From NCBI GenBank assembly GCA_026388255.1, contig JAPLKC010000095.1, positions 1-53,438 of the forward strand: 53,438 bases of DNA, in the 5' to 3' direction. Shown here piece after piece: positions 15,268-24,806 of this stretch (position 1 is the first letter of the stretch; every line of letters begins with the position of its first letter). A program made the translations under genes and the position numbers. The notes under the pieces were generated by a model, which saw only the letters and a program-made list of their open reading frames with translations, was not told the origin of the DNA and did not search any database. The DNA comes from Pseudomonadota bacterium. Its GTDB lineage: Bacteria > Desulfobacterota > Syntrophorhabdia > Syntrophorhabdales > Syntrophorhabdaceae.

Positions 15268-16506
15268 ATGAATAATACAAAGAATCAGGGAAGAATTATG
15301 ATAATCGGTGCCGGAGGCGTTGCCGCCGTTGCAATGCACAAATGCGCACAGATTCCTGAAGTCTTCAAGGAAATAATGGTTGCAAGCAGGACACTCTCAA
15401 AATGCGAGGCTATCAGAAGGGATATCAACAAGAGGTACGGCAGGGACATTCAAATAGCGCAGGTAAATGCCGACAACGTGCAAGAGCTTGCCGCTCTGAT
15501 AAACAGATTTCAACCGGACCTTGTACTTAATCTCGCCCTTCCCTACCAGGATCTGCACATTATGGATGCCTGTCTGGAAACAGGGGTACATTACATAGAC
15601 ACCGCAAATTATGAACCTCTCGATGAAGCCCACTTTGAATATAGTTGGCAATGGGCCTATCAGGAAAGATTTAAAGAAAAGGGGGTCATGGCAGTTCTCG
15701 GTTCAGGATTCGATCCCGGTGTAACGAATATCTTCACAGCCTATGCGCAAAAGCATCTCTTCGACGAGATCAATTATCTGGACATACTGGATTGCAATGC
15801 CGGAACACATGGCCATATCTTTGCCACAAACTTCAATCCTGAGATCAATATAAGAGAAGTAACACAGGTAGTAAGACATTGGGAAGGCGGGAAATGGATT
15901 GATACGCCTGCCATCATCGAAGAAGGCAGCGTGCATTTCAGTTTTGATTATCCAATTGCAGGGGCAAAGGAGAGCTATCTTCTCTACCATGAAGAGCTGG
16001 AATCGCTGGTCCTCAATATCAAAGGGCTGAAGCGTGCCCGGTTCTGGATGACCTTCTCCGAAAATTACCTGAACCATTTAAGGGTGCTTCAGAACGTGGG
16101 CATGACGCGCATAGACGAAGTCGACTTCGAGGGACAGAAGATCGTACCCATAAAATTTCTCAAGGCCCTGCTTCCTGAACCTGCATCCCTTGGGACGGGA
16201 TATACAGGGAAGACGGTTATCGGCAACATTATGACCGGGAAAAAGGACGGGAAGACCATTACCAGGTACATTTACAATGTCTGTGACCATGAAGATGCCT
16301 TTAAGGAGACGGGAACACAGGCGATTGCCTATACGACGGGCGTACCTGCCATGATCGGGGCCATGATGGTACTCACAGGGGTATGGCAAGGGACCGGGGT
16401 ATATAACATAGAGCAGCTCGATCCCGACAAATTCATGGAGGCGCTGAACAAATACGGTCTGCCCTGGCAGGTTGTTGAGCACACACCGCTTCCAGACAAG
16501 GTATGA
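15268..16506 (+). CDS. Carboxynorspermidine/carboxyspermidine dehydrogenase (saccharopine dehydrogenase family)
   Basis: 412 residues. Reductively condenses putrescine (or diaminopropane) with aspartate semialdehyde to carboxyspermidine (carboxynorspermidine), NADPH-dependent. The Rossmann motif MIIGAGGVAAVAMHKCAQ is at the N-terminus. Saccharopine-dehydrogenase-fold signatures include NLALPYQDLHIMDACLETGV, YIDTANYEP and GSGFDPGVTNIF. The next gene is the matching decarboxylase, which fixes the assignment to polyamine and not lysine metabolism. The start is ATG 15268: the frame is open from TTG 15250, but AGGAG (15256-15260) lies between and is correctly spaced. Ten bases separate it from the decarboxylase, so they form an operon. 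With the agmatinase operon at 4.4-6.3 kb it gives a full arginine-to-spermidine route. Confidence 0.92.
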   Translation: MNNTKNQGRIMIIGAGGVAAVAMHKCAQIPEVFKEIMVASRTLSKCEAIRRDINKRYGRDIQIAQVNADNVQELAALINRFQPDLVLNLALPYQDLHIMDACLETGVHYIDTANYEPLDEAHFEYSWQWAYQERFKEKGVMAVLGSGFDPGVTNIFTAYAQKHLFDEINYLDILDCNAGTHGHIFATNFNPEINIREVTQVVRHWEGGKWIDTPAIIEEGSVHFSFDYPIAGAKESYLLYHEELESLVLNIKGLKRARFWMTFSENYLNHLRVLQNVGMTRIDEVDFEGQKIVPIKFLKALLPEPASLGTGYTGKTVIGNIMTGKKDGKTITRYIYNVCDHEDAFKETGTQAIAYTTGVPAMIGAMMVLTGVWQGTGVYNIEQLDPDKFMEALNKYGLPWQVVEHTPLPDKV

Positions 16507-16516
16507 AGCATAACTT

Positions 16517-17857
16517 ATGACTGTTGATAAACAAATTGAAGAGATAATCCAGGCAATTAAGGCGAAAGATAAATCCGCTGCAAGCCGATATCATGCTTTA
16601 TCCGGCAATGAGAGAAGGAAAGTGCTTGAAGCTCTAAACGCTGACGGTCTCAGGTCATTGACGGATTTGATCAAAGATGCCAAAGAAAGAAGCTTTACTG
16701 CGGCAGAAAAAAGATTCCTCGAAATCGCTGCCGGTGCTATAGCAACTCCTGTATATCTCCTTGATGAAACCCTCATAGAAGAAAACATGCGGACATTGCA
16801 GTATGTAAAAGACCGCACTGGCTGCAAGATATTGCATGCCTTGAAATCATACGCATCATTCGCAACCTTTCCCATGATGAGCAGATATCTGGACGGAATC
16901 TGTGCCAGCGGTCTCAATGAAGCCAGACTTGGCCATGAAGAATTCAAGAAAGAGGTGCACACCTTCGGGACAGCATATAAAGAAAAAGAGATCCGACAGA
17001 TATTGAAGTATTCCGACTCCATCATATTCAATTCATTTTATCAGCTTGAGAAATATGGGAAAATAGCCCGGAAAAAGGGCGTTGAAACAGGCTTGAGGGT
17101 GAATCCGGGACATGCCGAGGTTGCAACAGAAATGTACAATCCGTGTGCCGGCTATTCGAGGCTTGGCATAGTTCATGATACGTTCAGCGAGCTATTCCCG
17201 AAGTACAGGGAACTGGTTGACGGACTGCACTTCCATGCCATGTGTGAGCAGAATTCAGACGTCCTTGAAAGAATTCTAAAATCATTCGAAAAGCTCTACG
17301 GGCAATACATTAAGGGGTTGAAATGGGTGAATTTCGGGGGCGGGCACCACATAACCCGTGACGATTATGACATAGAGCGCCTTATCAATATTATAAACAA
17401 ATTCAAGAAAAATTACGGGGTACAGGTGTATCTCGAACCCGGCGAAGCCAGCGTACTGAATGCAGGGGTTTTGATCTCCTCTGTACTGGATATTGTAAAA
17501 AACAAGATGGAGATCGCGATAATGGACGCATCGGTGGAAGCACATATGCCCGATGTGCTGCTTATGCCCTACAGGCCCCACATAATGGGATCAGCCCGGC
17601 CGGATGAGAAGAAATATACCTGTAGAATCGCCGGGCCAAGCTGTCTTGCCGGGGACATAGCGGGCGATTATTCCTTTGATGAGCCCTTAAAAAGGGGAGA
17701 TAAACTTGTTTTTACAGACATGGCTCTATACAGCATCGTGAAGAGCACTACTTTTAACGGCATAAACCTCCCGGATATCGCAGTGATAAGAGCTGGGGGG
17801 AAGGTAGAGATAGTGAAGAGATTCGGCTATAAGGATTACAGGGGCAGGCAATCATAA
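16517..17857 (+). CDS. nspC: Carboxynorspermidine/carboxyspermidine decarboxylase with N-terminal extension
   Basis: PLP-dependent alanine-racemase-fold decarboxylase that releases spermidine (or norspermidine). The barrel starts at about residue 75 (ATPVYLLDE). The Schiff-base lysine is K110 in HALKSYASF. HFHAMCEQ, VNFGGGHH, YLEPGEASV and the C-terminal CLAGD active-site segment (GPSCLAGDIAGDY) follow. Known enzymes are about 375-385 residues. This one has 446 because of about 70 extra N-terminal residues, helical and charged (QIEEIIQAIKAKDKSAAS...). There is no internal Met between residue 2 and 91, so the extension is not a start-site artefact. It could aid oligomerisation or be a fused remnant. 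Substrate (spermidine versus norspermidine branch) cannot be told from sequence. Confidence 0.92.
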   Translation: MTVDKQIEEIIQAIKAKDKSAASRYHALSGNERRKVLEALNADGLRSLTDLIKDAKERSFTAAEKRFLEIAAGAIATPVYLLDETLIEENMRTLQYVKDRTGCKILHALKSYASFATFPMMSRYLDGICASGLNEARLGHEEFKKEVHTFGTAYKEKEIRQILKYSDSIIFNSFYQLEKYGKIARKKGVETGLRVNPGHAEVATEMYNPCAGYSRLGIVHDTFSELFPKYRELVDGLHFHAMCEQNSDVLERILKSFEKLYGQYIKGLKWVNFGGGHHITRDDYDIERLINIINKFKKNYGVQVYLEPGEASVLNAGVLISSVLDIVKNKMEIAIMDASVEAHMPDVLLMPYRPHIMGSARPDEKKYTCRIAGPSCLAGDIAGDYSFDEPLKRGDKLVFTDMALYSIVKSTTFNGINLPDIAVIRAGGKVEIVKRFGYKDYRGRQS

Positions 17858-18004
17858 TTCCCGGCGTACCAATTTGCCTTAACTCAATGTAACTTTATCA
17901 CCATCAAGCCCGCACAATTCTCAATTTAGTTTAAAATAAGTTATCGAAGTAACAAAGGGTCAATTAGCGCACGCACAGAAAAATGAAAATCGCTGTAAAA
18001 TGAA

Positions 18005-18047
18005 TGGGCCGTGGAGGATTCGAACCTCCGACCAATTGATTAAGAGT
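18005..18047 (-). repeat. attachment-site-like copy of the tRNA-Lys 3' half
   Basis: Identical over 43 bases to 29298-29340. It contains the T-arm and acceptor 3' strand plus the anticodon arm's 3' side, then diverges within the anticodon loop. It lacks the 5' half and CCA, so it is not a functional tRNA. Interpreted as the distal att copy. Confidence 0.85.
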
Positions 18048-18097
18048 AGTATGGTGTTGTACATTAATATTAATCATTATCATTAGTTACAATTGTG

Positions 18098-18116
18098 TGG
18101 TTGCGTTTTGGTTGCG
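18098..18116 (+). promoter_or_regulatory. Paired TGGTTGCG motifs, possible integrase arm sites
   Basis: TGGTTGCG at 18098-18105 and again at 18109-18116, 11 bp (one helical turn) apart, 50 bp inside the left att copy. Arm-type sites of tyrosine integrases have this form and position. There is no direct proof. Confidence 0.4.
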
Positions 18117-18426
18117 CATAAACATATATGCCAATTTCACAGGAGTAATAAAGAAACATGCGAGAAACTTGTCTACGCCTTCCATCGTGGAAACCGTATA
18201 TTGTCCATAAATTGATACTACACCAGATTATATACAGTATTAGAACTCTAATGAGAGCGGCTTCGTTTTCATAGGCATTTTGTAAGTTACTTTTATCATC
18301 AATTCGGTTTTTCTCCTGCCATGAAATGTTTCAAATCGTTATTGTTAAGTTTGTTTTAAACAGCATATACAATATCGGCAGAGATATTTTATCTAATAAG
18401 CAAATTGTAAAATACAAATCCTTTGC

Positions 18427-18813
18427 TTACTTTTCGGCATTGAGCATGGAATCGATCTTGGCAATGATCTTTTCAACGCTCGTGCTCTTGGAGGCCATAT
18501 GGCGTCCACCTATGAATCCTCCAGTAGCATCCATTTCCTCTTTTGTAACCAGTGATGAAAGAAAAAGGAGCGGGATACTCTTCGTTGCATCTGTCTTTTT
18601 TAATAAATTTGCCACATCTGCCCCGTCTACAAAGGGCATTTTTATGTCCGTCACAATAAGGTCAGGGCCAATCTCCTGTGCCAATGCAACAACGCGGCTT
18701 CCATCCGTTGTGATAACAATTTCGAACCTGCCGGTCTTTTCGAGTTTTAGCTTAAACGCATCCAGAATGGTATCATCATCATCAACCCATAGAATTTTTT
18801 TCATCTCTGACAT
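18427..18813 (-). CDS. Single-domain response regulator (CheY-like receiver)
   Basis: 128 residues consisting of one receiver domain: acidic cluster DDDD (11-14), phosphoacceptor D56 in DLIVTDIKMP, the conserved hydroxyl in LFLSS and, at the position of the usual lysine, a degenerate end (GGRHMASKSTS). No output domain is present. It is the last gene of the island's signalling run, so it is likely the terminal phosphate sink or a diffusible output fed by the upstream hybrid kinases. The start is ATG 18813. A GTG 21 bases upstream is in frame, but AGGAG falls between the two. Confidence 0.9.
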   Translation of the reverse strand: MSEMKKILWVDDDDTILDAFKLKLEKTGRFEIVITTDGSRVVALAQEIGPDLIVTDIKMPFVDGADVANLLKKTDATKSIPLLFLSSLVTKEEMDATGGFIGGRHMASKSTSVEKIIAKIDSMLNAEK

Positions 18814-18867
18814 ATGTTTTCTCCTTTCCCGCACGCTGTGCGAGCTATTTTCTCTTTGATGCCATTG

Positions 18868-20823
18868 CTACAAAGTGTCCTTTTTGTACTCAATCCTGAG
18901 ATTCGTAAAGTAATCCTTCAATCGTACAAGATGCCCTAAGGCCTTGTCTGTGTTCCCATCCTTGACCGAATTTTCAATATCTGCGCACACCCCGCTCAAA
19001 ACAGCAAAGCAATAAATACTGAAACTCCCCTTCAATTTGTGCGCAATTGCTTTCGTGGCATCAAAATCATTATTGTGGAGTGACTCCTGCAATGCCGATA
19101 TATTGATGTCCATCTTCTTTAGGAATGATGGTATGAGTTCCTCAAGATCAGGGTCTATTATGGCAAGGTAATCGAGCTTTTCTTCAGGATGGGAACTCTG
19201 ATTTTCCGACACCTGGGGAGGCAATCCGGTAAAAAAATCAAGAGGTGTATTATTTGCTTCGGCTGATTGCCGCACGATTCTGAGAAGATCCTCTCGTTTA
19301 GCAGGTTTTATAAGGTAGCCTGTAAAACCAGCCTCTGCACATCTCTGCTTTGCTGCGTCATCGTCATGACCTGAAAGGGCTATGACCGGAACGGGCCTTA
19401 TTTTTTCCGATTCTTCCCATTCACGGATGGCACGGACGGCTTCAATGCCGTTCATAACTGGCATCTCCACATCCATAAAAATAACATCATATATTGATTC
19501 ACGATGTTTTTCATAGGCGTCCCTGCCGTTTTCCGCACAATCTAAGATAAACTTCGGATAAGTAAGGTGTTTTTCCAGTATCTTCAGGTTAAAAGATTCG
19601 TCATCGACAAGGAGGATTTTCTGGTCGTGGATATACTCCAGGCCAGATAACAATTTTTCTTTTTGCTGTTCCCTACTGTCAAGCGTTTTATCATCACGGA
19701 CATCTACCTTAGCGGCAAGAGGCAACATGATTGTTATCGTTGTCCCTTCATGTTCGGAGGTCTCCATCGCAATTGAGCCGCCTTGCGTCTCTGCGATGAG
19801 CTTTGCCGAGTAGGTTCCCAGGCCCGTCCCCCCGCTTTTACCTGCTGTTGCATATTTCTCAAAAAATGTTGAACGGATTTTTTCCGGTACGACGCCACTG
19901 TTGTGGATACTTATATGCCCCTCCTGACCGGCTGATGCGAGGGCGACGGAGACGGCTTCTCTCTGTGGCGATGCTTCAATGGCGTTTTTTATGAGATTTG
20001 AAAACATGGAATAGCAAAGGAGCTCTTCTCCCTGTAAAAAAAACCTTTCATACTCCTGTATCGGATAACCTTGAAGAGTTATTTCAAGACTTATACTTTT
20101 TGATGCTGCAATTCCTCTGTTCTCTGAAAAAATCTTACTAATTATCTTTACAACATCCACAGAGGCAGGCTCAAATTGATACATTCCTCTCTCCATCTTG
20201 AAGAGGTCAAGTGAAAGGTTGATCATCCGCAGCATCCTGTATCCTGATTCTTCGATAGCCCGAAGATGTTCTGCACTTTCACCGGCAGCCAGTCTTTCCT
20301 GAAGAATAATTTGCGGCAGACTTATGATGCTGTTCAGGGGTGCTTTAAGGTCATGGCGGACAATATTTTCAACGTCCTCACGGAGGCGTGCTGCTTCACG
20401 CAATTCTTCATTCTGCCTTGCTAATATTTCCCTTGCTTCTTTAAGGGCAAGATGCGTTCTAACCCTTGCTTTTACCAGAGGGGGACTGACGGGCTTGGTG
20501 ATATAATCTACTCCCCCAAGTTCAAAACCTTTGAGTTCATCCTCCACTTCACTCTTGGCTGTCACAAAGATAATCGGTATATCTCTGGTTTTAATATCCG
20601 CTTTCAGCTTTGCACAGGCTTCATATCCGTCCATAACGGGCATCATAACGTCAAGGAGAATCAGATCGGGAACAGGATCTTTTGCGGCGAGACGCAGGGC
20701 CTTTTCCCCGTTTGTTGCCACAATTGTTGTATACTCGTCTTTCAGCACCTCAACGAGTATCTGGATGTTTGCAGGTGTATCATCCACAACAAGGATTGTC
20801 TTTCGTTCCTTCACGTCAATCAT
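18868..20823 (-). CDS. Hybrid phosphorelay protein: receiver - histidine kinase - receiver - HPt
   Basis: 651 soluble residues. Receiver 1 spans about 8-125 (VVDDTPAN; phosphoacceptor D58 in LILLDVMMP). A coiled linker follows, then the dimerisation domain with H157 (VRHDLKAPLNS) and an HATPase (about 270-375; GGTGLGTYSAKLIAE). Receiver 2 is at about 405-525 (DVIFMDVEMPVMNG). The C-terminal HPt domain has its histidine in AIAHKLKGSFS. With all four phosphotransfer modules it can run an internal relay and hand phosphate on. It has no membrane segment, so it must be driven through its N-terminal receiver by another kinase. It lies 9 bases after the HD-GYP gene, so it is probably co-transcribed. 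Confidence 0.93.
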   Translation of the reverse strand: MIDVKERKTILVVDDTPANIQILVEVLKDEYTTIVATNGEKALRLAAKDPVPDLILLDVMMPVMDGYEACAKLKADIKTRDIPIIFVTAKSEVEDELKGFELGGVDYITKPVSPPLVKARVRTHLALKEAREILARQNEELREAARLREDVENIVRHDLKAPLNSIISLPQIILQERLAAGESAEHLRAIEESGYRMLRMINLSLDLFKMERGMYQFEPASVDVVKIISKIFSENRGIAASKSISLEITLQGYPIQEYERFFLQGEELLCYSMFSNLIKNAIEASPQREAVSVALASAGQEGHISIHNSGVVPEKIRSTFFEKYATAGKSGGTGLGTYSAKLIAETQGGSIAMETSEHEGTTITIMLPLAAKVDVRDDKTLDSREQQKEKLLSGLEYIHDQKILLVDDESFNLKILEKHLTYPKFILDCAENGRDAYEKHRESIYDVIFMDVEMPVMNGIEAVRAIREWEESEKIRPVPVIALSGHDDDAAKQRCAEAGFTGYLIKPAKREDLLRIVRQSAEANNTPLDFFTGLPPQVSENQSSHPEEKLDYLAIIDPDLEELIPSFLKKMDINISALQESLHNNDFDATKAIAHKLKGSFSIYCFAVLSGVCADIENSVKDGNTDKALGHLVRLKDYFTNLRIEYKKDTL

Positions 20824-20832
20824 GAGTTATTC

Positions 20833-21999
20833 TTACACCTTTTTTTCTTCCTCAATGGCAATCTTTAAAAACTGGGCCTTTTCTTCAATATCTTTGTCCG
20901 TATCCTTGAAGTGTTCCGCTACAACCCGGAATTCTTCGGCATTTTCCACAAAAGCATCCGTTACATCAGGGTCAAAATGGATGCCCCAGCCTTCTTTTAT
21001 GATTTCAACAGCCTTTTCATGGGGCATGGGTTCCTTATAAACACGTCTGCAAATAAGGGCATCATAGACGTCTGCTATCGCCATCAGTCTGGCTGAAATA
21101 GGAATCTCGTCACCCCCGATGCCCTCCGGATAACCGCTGCAATCCCACTTTTCCTGATGATAAAGGGCTATTTCACTGGCAAGGCCAAGGAAAGAGTTCG
21201 GCTCATCGAGGAGCTTCTCCGATTCTTCTATTGCATGACGGCCCAGGACGGTGTGTGTCTTCATAATCTCAAACTCCTCGGCGGTAAAGCGGCCCGGCTT
21301 GAGGAGAATCCGGTCCGGTATGCCTACCTTTCCAATATCATGCAAAGGTGCTGATTTATAAAGGAGTTCAATATTCTCGTCTGTCAGGAAATGGCTGAAA
21401 CGTGGATGTTTCTGGAGTTTTTTTGCCAGTAGCTTCACATAATTCTGTGTACGGCGGATGTGATTGCCCGTATCGCTATCACGGGTTTCAGCCAAAGATG
21501 CCATAGCCACAATTGTCATATCCTGTGCGGTTGTTAATTCCTTCATTCGGCGTTTTATTTCCTGTTCCAGGTACTCATTTTTATCTTTGAGAAAATCCCG
21601 GGCAGTTTTAAGGGTAAGATGCGTTTTTACTCGAGCCATGACAATGGGAGGGCTGATAGGCTTTGTGATGTAATCAACCGCCCCTAGTTCGAAGCCTCTC
21701 TGCTCGTCCTCCACTTCAGCCTTAGCTGTAAGGAATATTACAGGTATATCAGCCGTTTCAGGGTTCTCTTTCAGCTTCGAAATAACCTCATATCCATCCA
21801 TCTCCGGCATCATGATGTCGAGGAGGATCAGATCAGGCATAGGCTTGGCTGCTGCAACCTGGAGCGCCCGTGTACCGCGGTTTGCAACCTTTACTGTGTA
21901 TAAATCTTTCAAAAGACTGCTTACAAGGGCAAGATTCGCCGGTGTATCATCCACGACCAGAACGACCGGTTTTTGTTCAAAGCTCACAGCATCAGCCAT
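20833..21999 (-). CDS. Response regulator with HD-GYP output (RpfG-like c-di-GMP phosphodiesterase)
   Basis: 388 residues: receiver at about 10-130 (VVDDTPAN; acceptor in LILLDIMMPEMDG), coiled linker, and HD-GYP domain at about 155-350. The latter has GNHIRRTQNYV, the metal-binding HDIGKVGIPD, KTHTVLGRHAI, YHQEKWDCSGYPEGIGG and the MAIADVYDAL segment. Only one mismatch to the usual pattern stands out: HQEKWDCSGYP in place of HHERWDGSGYP. The predicted activity is phosphorylation-controlled hydrolysis of cyclic di-GMP (or cGAMP). Its receiver is closely similar to receiver 1 of the downstream hybrid protein, suggesting duplication within the cluster. It is the only enzyme output of the island. 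Confidence 0.93.
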   Translation of the reverse strand: MADAVSFEQKPVVLVVDDTPANLALVSSLLKDLYTVKVANRGTRALQVAAAKPMPDLILLDIMMPEMDGYEVISKLKENPETADIPVIFLTAKAEVEDEQRGFELGAVDYITKPISPPIVMARVKTHLTLKTARDFLKDKNEYLEQEIKRRMKELTTAQDMTIVAMASLAETRDSDTGNHIRRTQNYVKLLAKKLQKHPRFSHFLTDENIELLYKSAPLHDIGKVGIPDRILLKPGRFTAEEFEIMKTHTVLGRHAIEESEKLLDEPNSFLGLASEIALYHQEKWDCSGYPEGIGGDEIPISARLMAIADVYDALICRRVYKEPMPHEKAVEIIKEGWGIHFDPDVTDAFVENAEEFRVVAEHFKDTDKDIEEKAQFLKIAIEEEKKV

Positions 22000-22052
22000 A
22001 TGGTCCTCCTCATTGTTTCATTTTTTGCTATACTATATTGTACGTGGTTTTA

Positions 22053-24797
22053 TCATGTATGAAATTCCTCAATTGCCCTCCTGCATATCCTTTCCGCCTC
22101 CTCAAAGTCATATCCTTCTATGGCCCTGGAAACAGCATCAAGTTCTGCGGCAGGGATGACAGCAGACAAATCCTCCCGGTTTTCCTCGAAGAGTTCTCCT
22201 GCTTCGGAGTCAGAGTTCTCAAGGAGGGTGATTAATTCGTCAAGTACTGCCTTCCCCTTCGCGGGATCACCGGAAGAGGGAGGGGTAATAATCTCTGCAG
22301 CAACCCCGGGGGCAGCACTCAAGGCGCTGACCATTCGTGAGAGGGCTTCATCGAGGGCATTTAGTTTCGCATCCAGCACTTCTGAAGATTCATTGTTCCG
22401 GATAGCGGCCTCAACAACAGCAGCCTTCTCCTGGACATCTGATGCGCCTATATTGCCGGAGACACCCTTGGTGGTATGGGCCAACCGCTCCGCTGTCCCT
22501 CGATCATCAACCTTAAGACTCTGGCGTATCCGGGCCAGGGTCTGCCCCTGGTCTTCAATGAATTTTTTCAGCAAGCTCATGTATAACTTTTTCTTACCCA
22601 TGACCCGCTTTAGGCCTAGGCCCGTGTCGAGACCGGGAATATTGGGCAGGTCGTCCTGCTGTGCAGGTTTGAGTTCTTCCTTTTCTGTCTTTTCTGCATG
22701 CATCCCGGCGACTTCCTGGCGCTGGCTGGCCTGGCGGGGTTTTACCCACTTTAGCAATTTGCCGAAGAGTTCATCGGGGTCAATAGGCTTACCGATGTGG
22801 TCATTCATACCGGCTTTGTAACATTTATCAATGTCATCGGCCATGACATTTGCCGTCATGGCGATAACGGGTAGATATTTGAAACATTCCTGCTTGCGTA
22901 TTTCCTGTGTCGCTGTAATACCGTCCATGACGGGCATCTGCATATCCATGAGCACAATATCATATGTATGCTTATCCAGCATCTCCAATGATTTCTGTCC
23001 GTCTTGGGCAATGTTGACCTCGAATCCTGCATCGGTAAGAAGCTCACAGGCAAGTTGCTGGTTGAATTCGTTATCTTCTACGAGGAGGATGGATACACCC
23101 TTCATGGCAGCGAGATTTTCCATCAATGGAGCCGCTTTTTGTTCTTCCCGGGACATCTCAGCCGGTTCTCCACCCAGCACATGAACGAGGGTGTCGAGCA
23201 TCGTTGAAGCGCTTACCGGTTTAATAAGTACGTCCTCAAGCCCTGCCATGGCCGCCTCTCTCAATACCTCCTCGCGGCCGTAAGCCGTGACCATGACCAT
23301 ATGCGGCAGGGGACTCAAAGGCAGATCCCGGATAGCCCTGGCTGTTTCAATTCCGTCCATTCCCGGCATTCGCCAATCGAGCAATACAACCTCGTAAGGT
23401 TTGCCCGATTTGGCAGCAGAACTTATCTCCTTCAAGGCTTCTTTGCCGGAGGCCACATCATTCACTATAAAGGTCATGCCGGTAAGCATGTCAGAGAGAA
23501 CAACGCGACTCATCTGGTTGTCATCAACCACCAGTACCCGGCGACCCCGCAGGTCAGGTTCCGGCAGTAACTTCCTTGCTTTGGCAATGCCCTTGCCTAA
23601 TCGTGCCGTAAACCAGAAAGTGCTGCCTTTGCCATATTCACTTTCCACGCCCACATCGCCGCCCATAAGGCTGGCCAGTTTTTTGGAGATGGCCAATCCC
23701 AGCCCGGTACCGCCGTACTTTCGCGATGTGGATGTATCCGCCTGCTGGAAGGATTGGAACAGCTTGCCTATCTGTTCCTCTGTCAGTCCGATGCCCGTAT
23801 CCTCGACGGCAAAACGAAAAAGTCCGTCACTGTCTGTTTCTTCAACAACTTCCACAGAGATAACCACTTCTCCCTGCTCGGTGAATTTAACGGCATTATT
23901 GGCATAATTAACCAGGATTTGACCGAGCCGCAGAGGATCTCCCACAAGATATTTGGGTGTTCCTTTCTCGATACGGAACACAAGCTCCAATCCTTTGGTG
24001 GCAGTCTTTTCGGAAATAAGGTTGGAAACATTATCCATAACCTTCTCCAGTTCAAATTCCGTATGCTCTACTGATAGCTTTCCTGCCTCTATCTTGGAAA
24101 AATCAAGAATATCGTTGATTATGCCGAGCAGATGTTGTCCTGACTGTTGAATCTTCTGTATGTAGTCGCGCTGCTTTCGATTCATATCCGTTTTCATTGC
24201 CAGACTGGAAAACCCGATTATAGCGTTCATGGGCGTACGGATTTCATGGCTCATATTGGCCAGAAAGTCAGCCTTGGCTTTGGCGGCAGAGTCAGCTTCC
24301 TGTCTGGCTTCATCAAGATCTTCTAAGATGTTTAACATCGCTTTTCGTGCTTTGTCCATCTCCGCAATCTGATTCTGGAGATCCTCCTCGGATTCCTTTC
24401 GTTCCCGAAAGGAGGTTTGCAACTGCTTGGTCATGCTGTTGAAGGCCTCGGAAAATTCACCCATAAAGCTGACTCTTTGAGCGAAATCTCCTGTGGCAAT
24501 CTGTTTGGTGACCCAGGTCAAGGTTCTCAGGCTGGCGTGGAGACTCTTGAGCGACTGGCCGATGATCAATCCTACCTTGGGCGGGTCGATATCGATCTCA
24601 CCCCTCCCCAGATGATAGGCAAAGGCGGTCATTTCATTATATTCAGCAATGAATTTGTTGATATAATCGACGGCCTGCCGGATTTCATTGTCCGGATATT
24701 CTTTCGGAAGTTCGACAGGTACGGGCTTCTTGCCTTTGAGGATGGAATAAAAGACTTCCGTGATCTTGTCGATATCCTTCTCGTTGATCTCGATCAT
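22053..24797 (-). CDS. Soluble hybrid histidine kinase with HAMP-like region, two receivers and HPt
   Basis: 914 residues. A helical N-terminus contains a HAMP-like segment (about 90-135; [20 protein letters not shown]) although no membrane helix precedes it. A coiled coil, the HisKA H-box ([21 protein letters not shown], about 180-200) and HATPase ([13 protein letters not shown] ... [13 protein letters not shown], to about 405) follow. Then receiver 1 (about 420-540), receiver 2 (about 568-690; [14 protein letters not shown]) and an HPt domain (histidine in [17 protein letters not shown]). This is BarA/ArcB-like without the membrane sensor. The upstream V4R protein (10 bases away) and the PAS/PocR sensor are its likely signal inputs. 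Confidence 0.92.
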   Translation of the reverse strand: MIEINEKDIDKITEVFYSILKGKKPVPVELPKEYPDNEIRQAVDYINKFIAEYNEMTAFAYHLGRGEIDIDPPKVGLIIGQSLKSLHASLRTLTWVTKQIATGDFAQRVSFMGEFSEAFNSMTKQLQTSFRERKESEEDLQNQIAEMDKARKAMLNILEDLDEARQEADSAAKAKADFLANMSHEIRTPMNAIIGFSSLAMKTDMNRKQRDYIQKIQQSGQHLLGIINDILDFSKIEAGKLSVEHTEFELEKVMDNVSNLISEKTATKGLELVFRIEKGTPKYLVGDPLRLGQILVNYANNAVKFTEQGEVVISVEVVEETDSDGLFRFAVEDTGIGLTEEQIGKLFQSFQQADTSTSRKYGGTGLGLAISKKLASLMGGDVGVESEYGKGSTFWFTARLGKGIAKARKLLPEPDLRGRRVLVVDDNQMSRVVLSDMLTGMTFIVNDVASGKEALKEISSAAKSGKPYEVVLLDWRMPGMDGIETARAIRDLPLSPLPHMVMVTAYGREEVLREAAMAGLEDVLIKPVSASTMLDTLVHVLGGEPAEMSREEQKAAPLMENLAAMKGVSILLVEDNEFNQQLACELLTDAGFEVNIAQDGQKSLEMLDKHTYDIVLMDMQMPVMDGITATQEIRKQECFKYLPVIAMTANVMADDIDKCYKAGMNDHIGKPIDPDELFGKLLKWVKPRQASQRQEVAGMHAEKTEKEELKPAQQDDLPNIPGLDTGLGLKRVMGKKKLYMSLLKKFIEDQGQTLARIRQSLKVDDRGTAERLAHTTKGVSGNIGASDVQEKAAVVEAAIRNNESSEVLDAKLNALDEALSRMVSALSAAPGVAAEIITPPSSGDPAKGKAVLDELITLLENSDSEAGELFEENREDLSAVIPAAELDAVSRAIEGYDFEEAERICRRAIEEFHT

Positions 24798-24806
24798 TTT
24801 ATGTCC

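Larger units (their letters stand above)
17858..18426. other. Intergenic region holding the detached tRNA-Lys fragment
   Basis: No protein gene is visible in 569 bp. It contains the 43-bp tRNA 3'-half copy at 18005-18047 and, 50 bp to its right, paired TGGTTGCG motifs (18098-18105, 18109-18116). The remainder has no recognisable integrase remnant. Confidence 0.6.

Noticed and set aside
18005-18047. A second tRNA-Lys gene
   Set aside because: Only the 3' half is present and the 5' half cannot be found. It lacks CCA, so it is an att-like fragment.
18326-18859. Plus-strand open frame of 177 codons
   Set aside because: It is the antisense of the receiver gene, which has all motifs. The plus-strand frame has none.
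22120-22821. Plus-strand open frame of 233 codons
   Set aside because: Low-complexity Ser/Ala-rich antisense of the hybrid kinase C-terminus.
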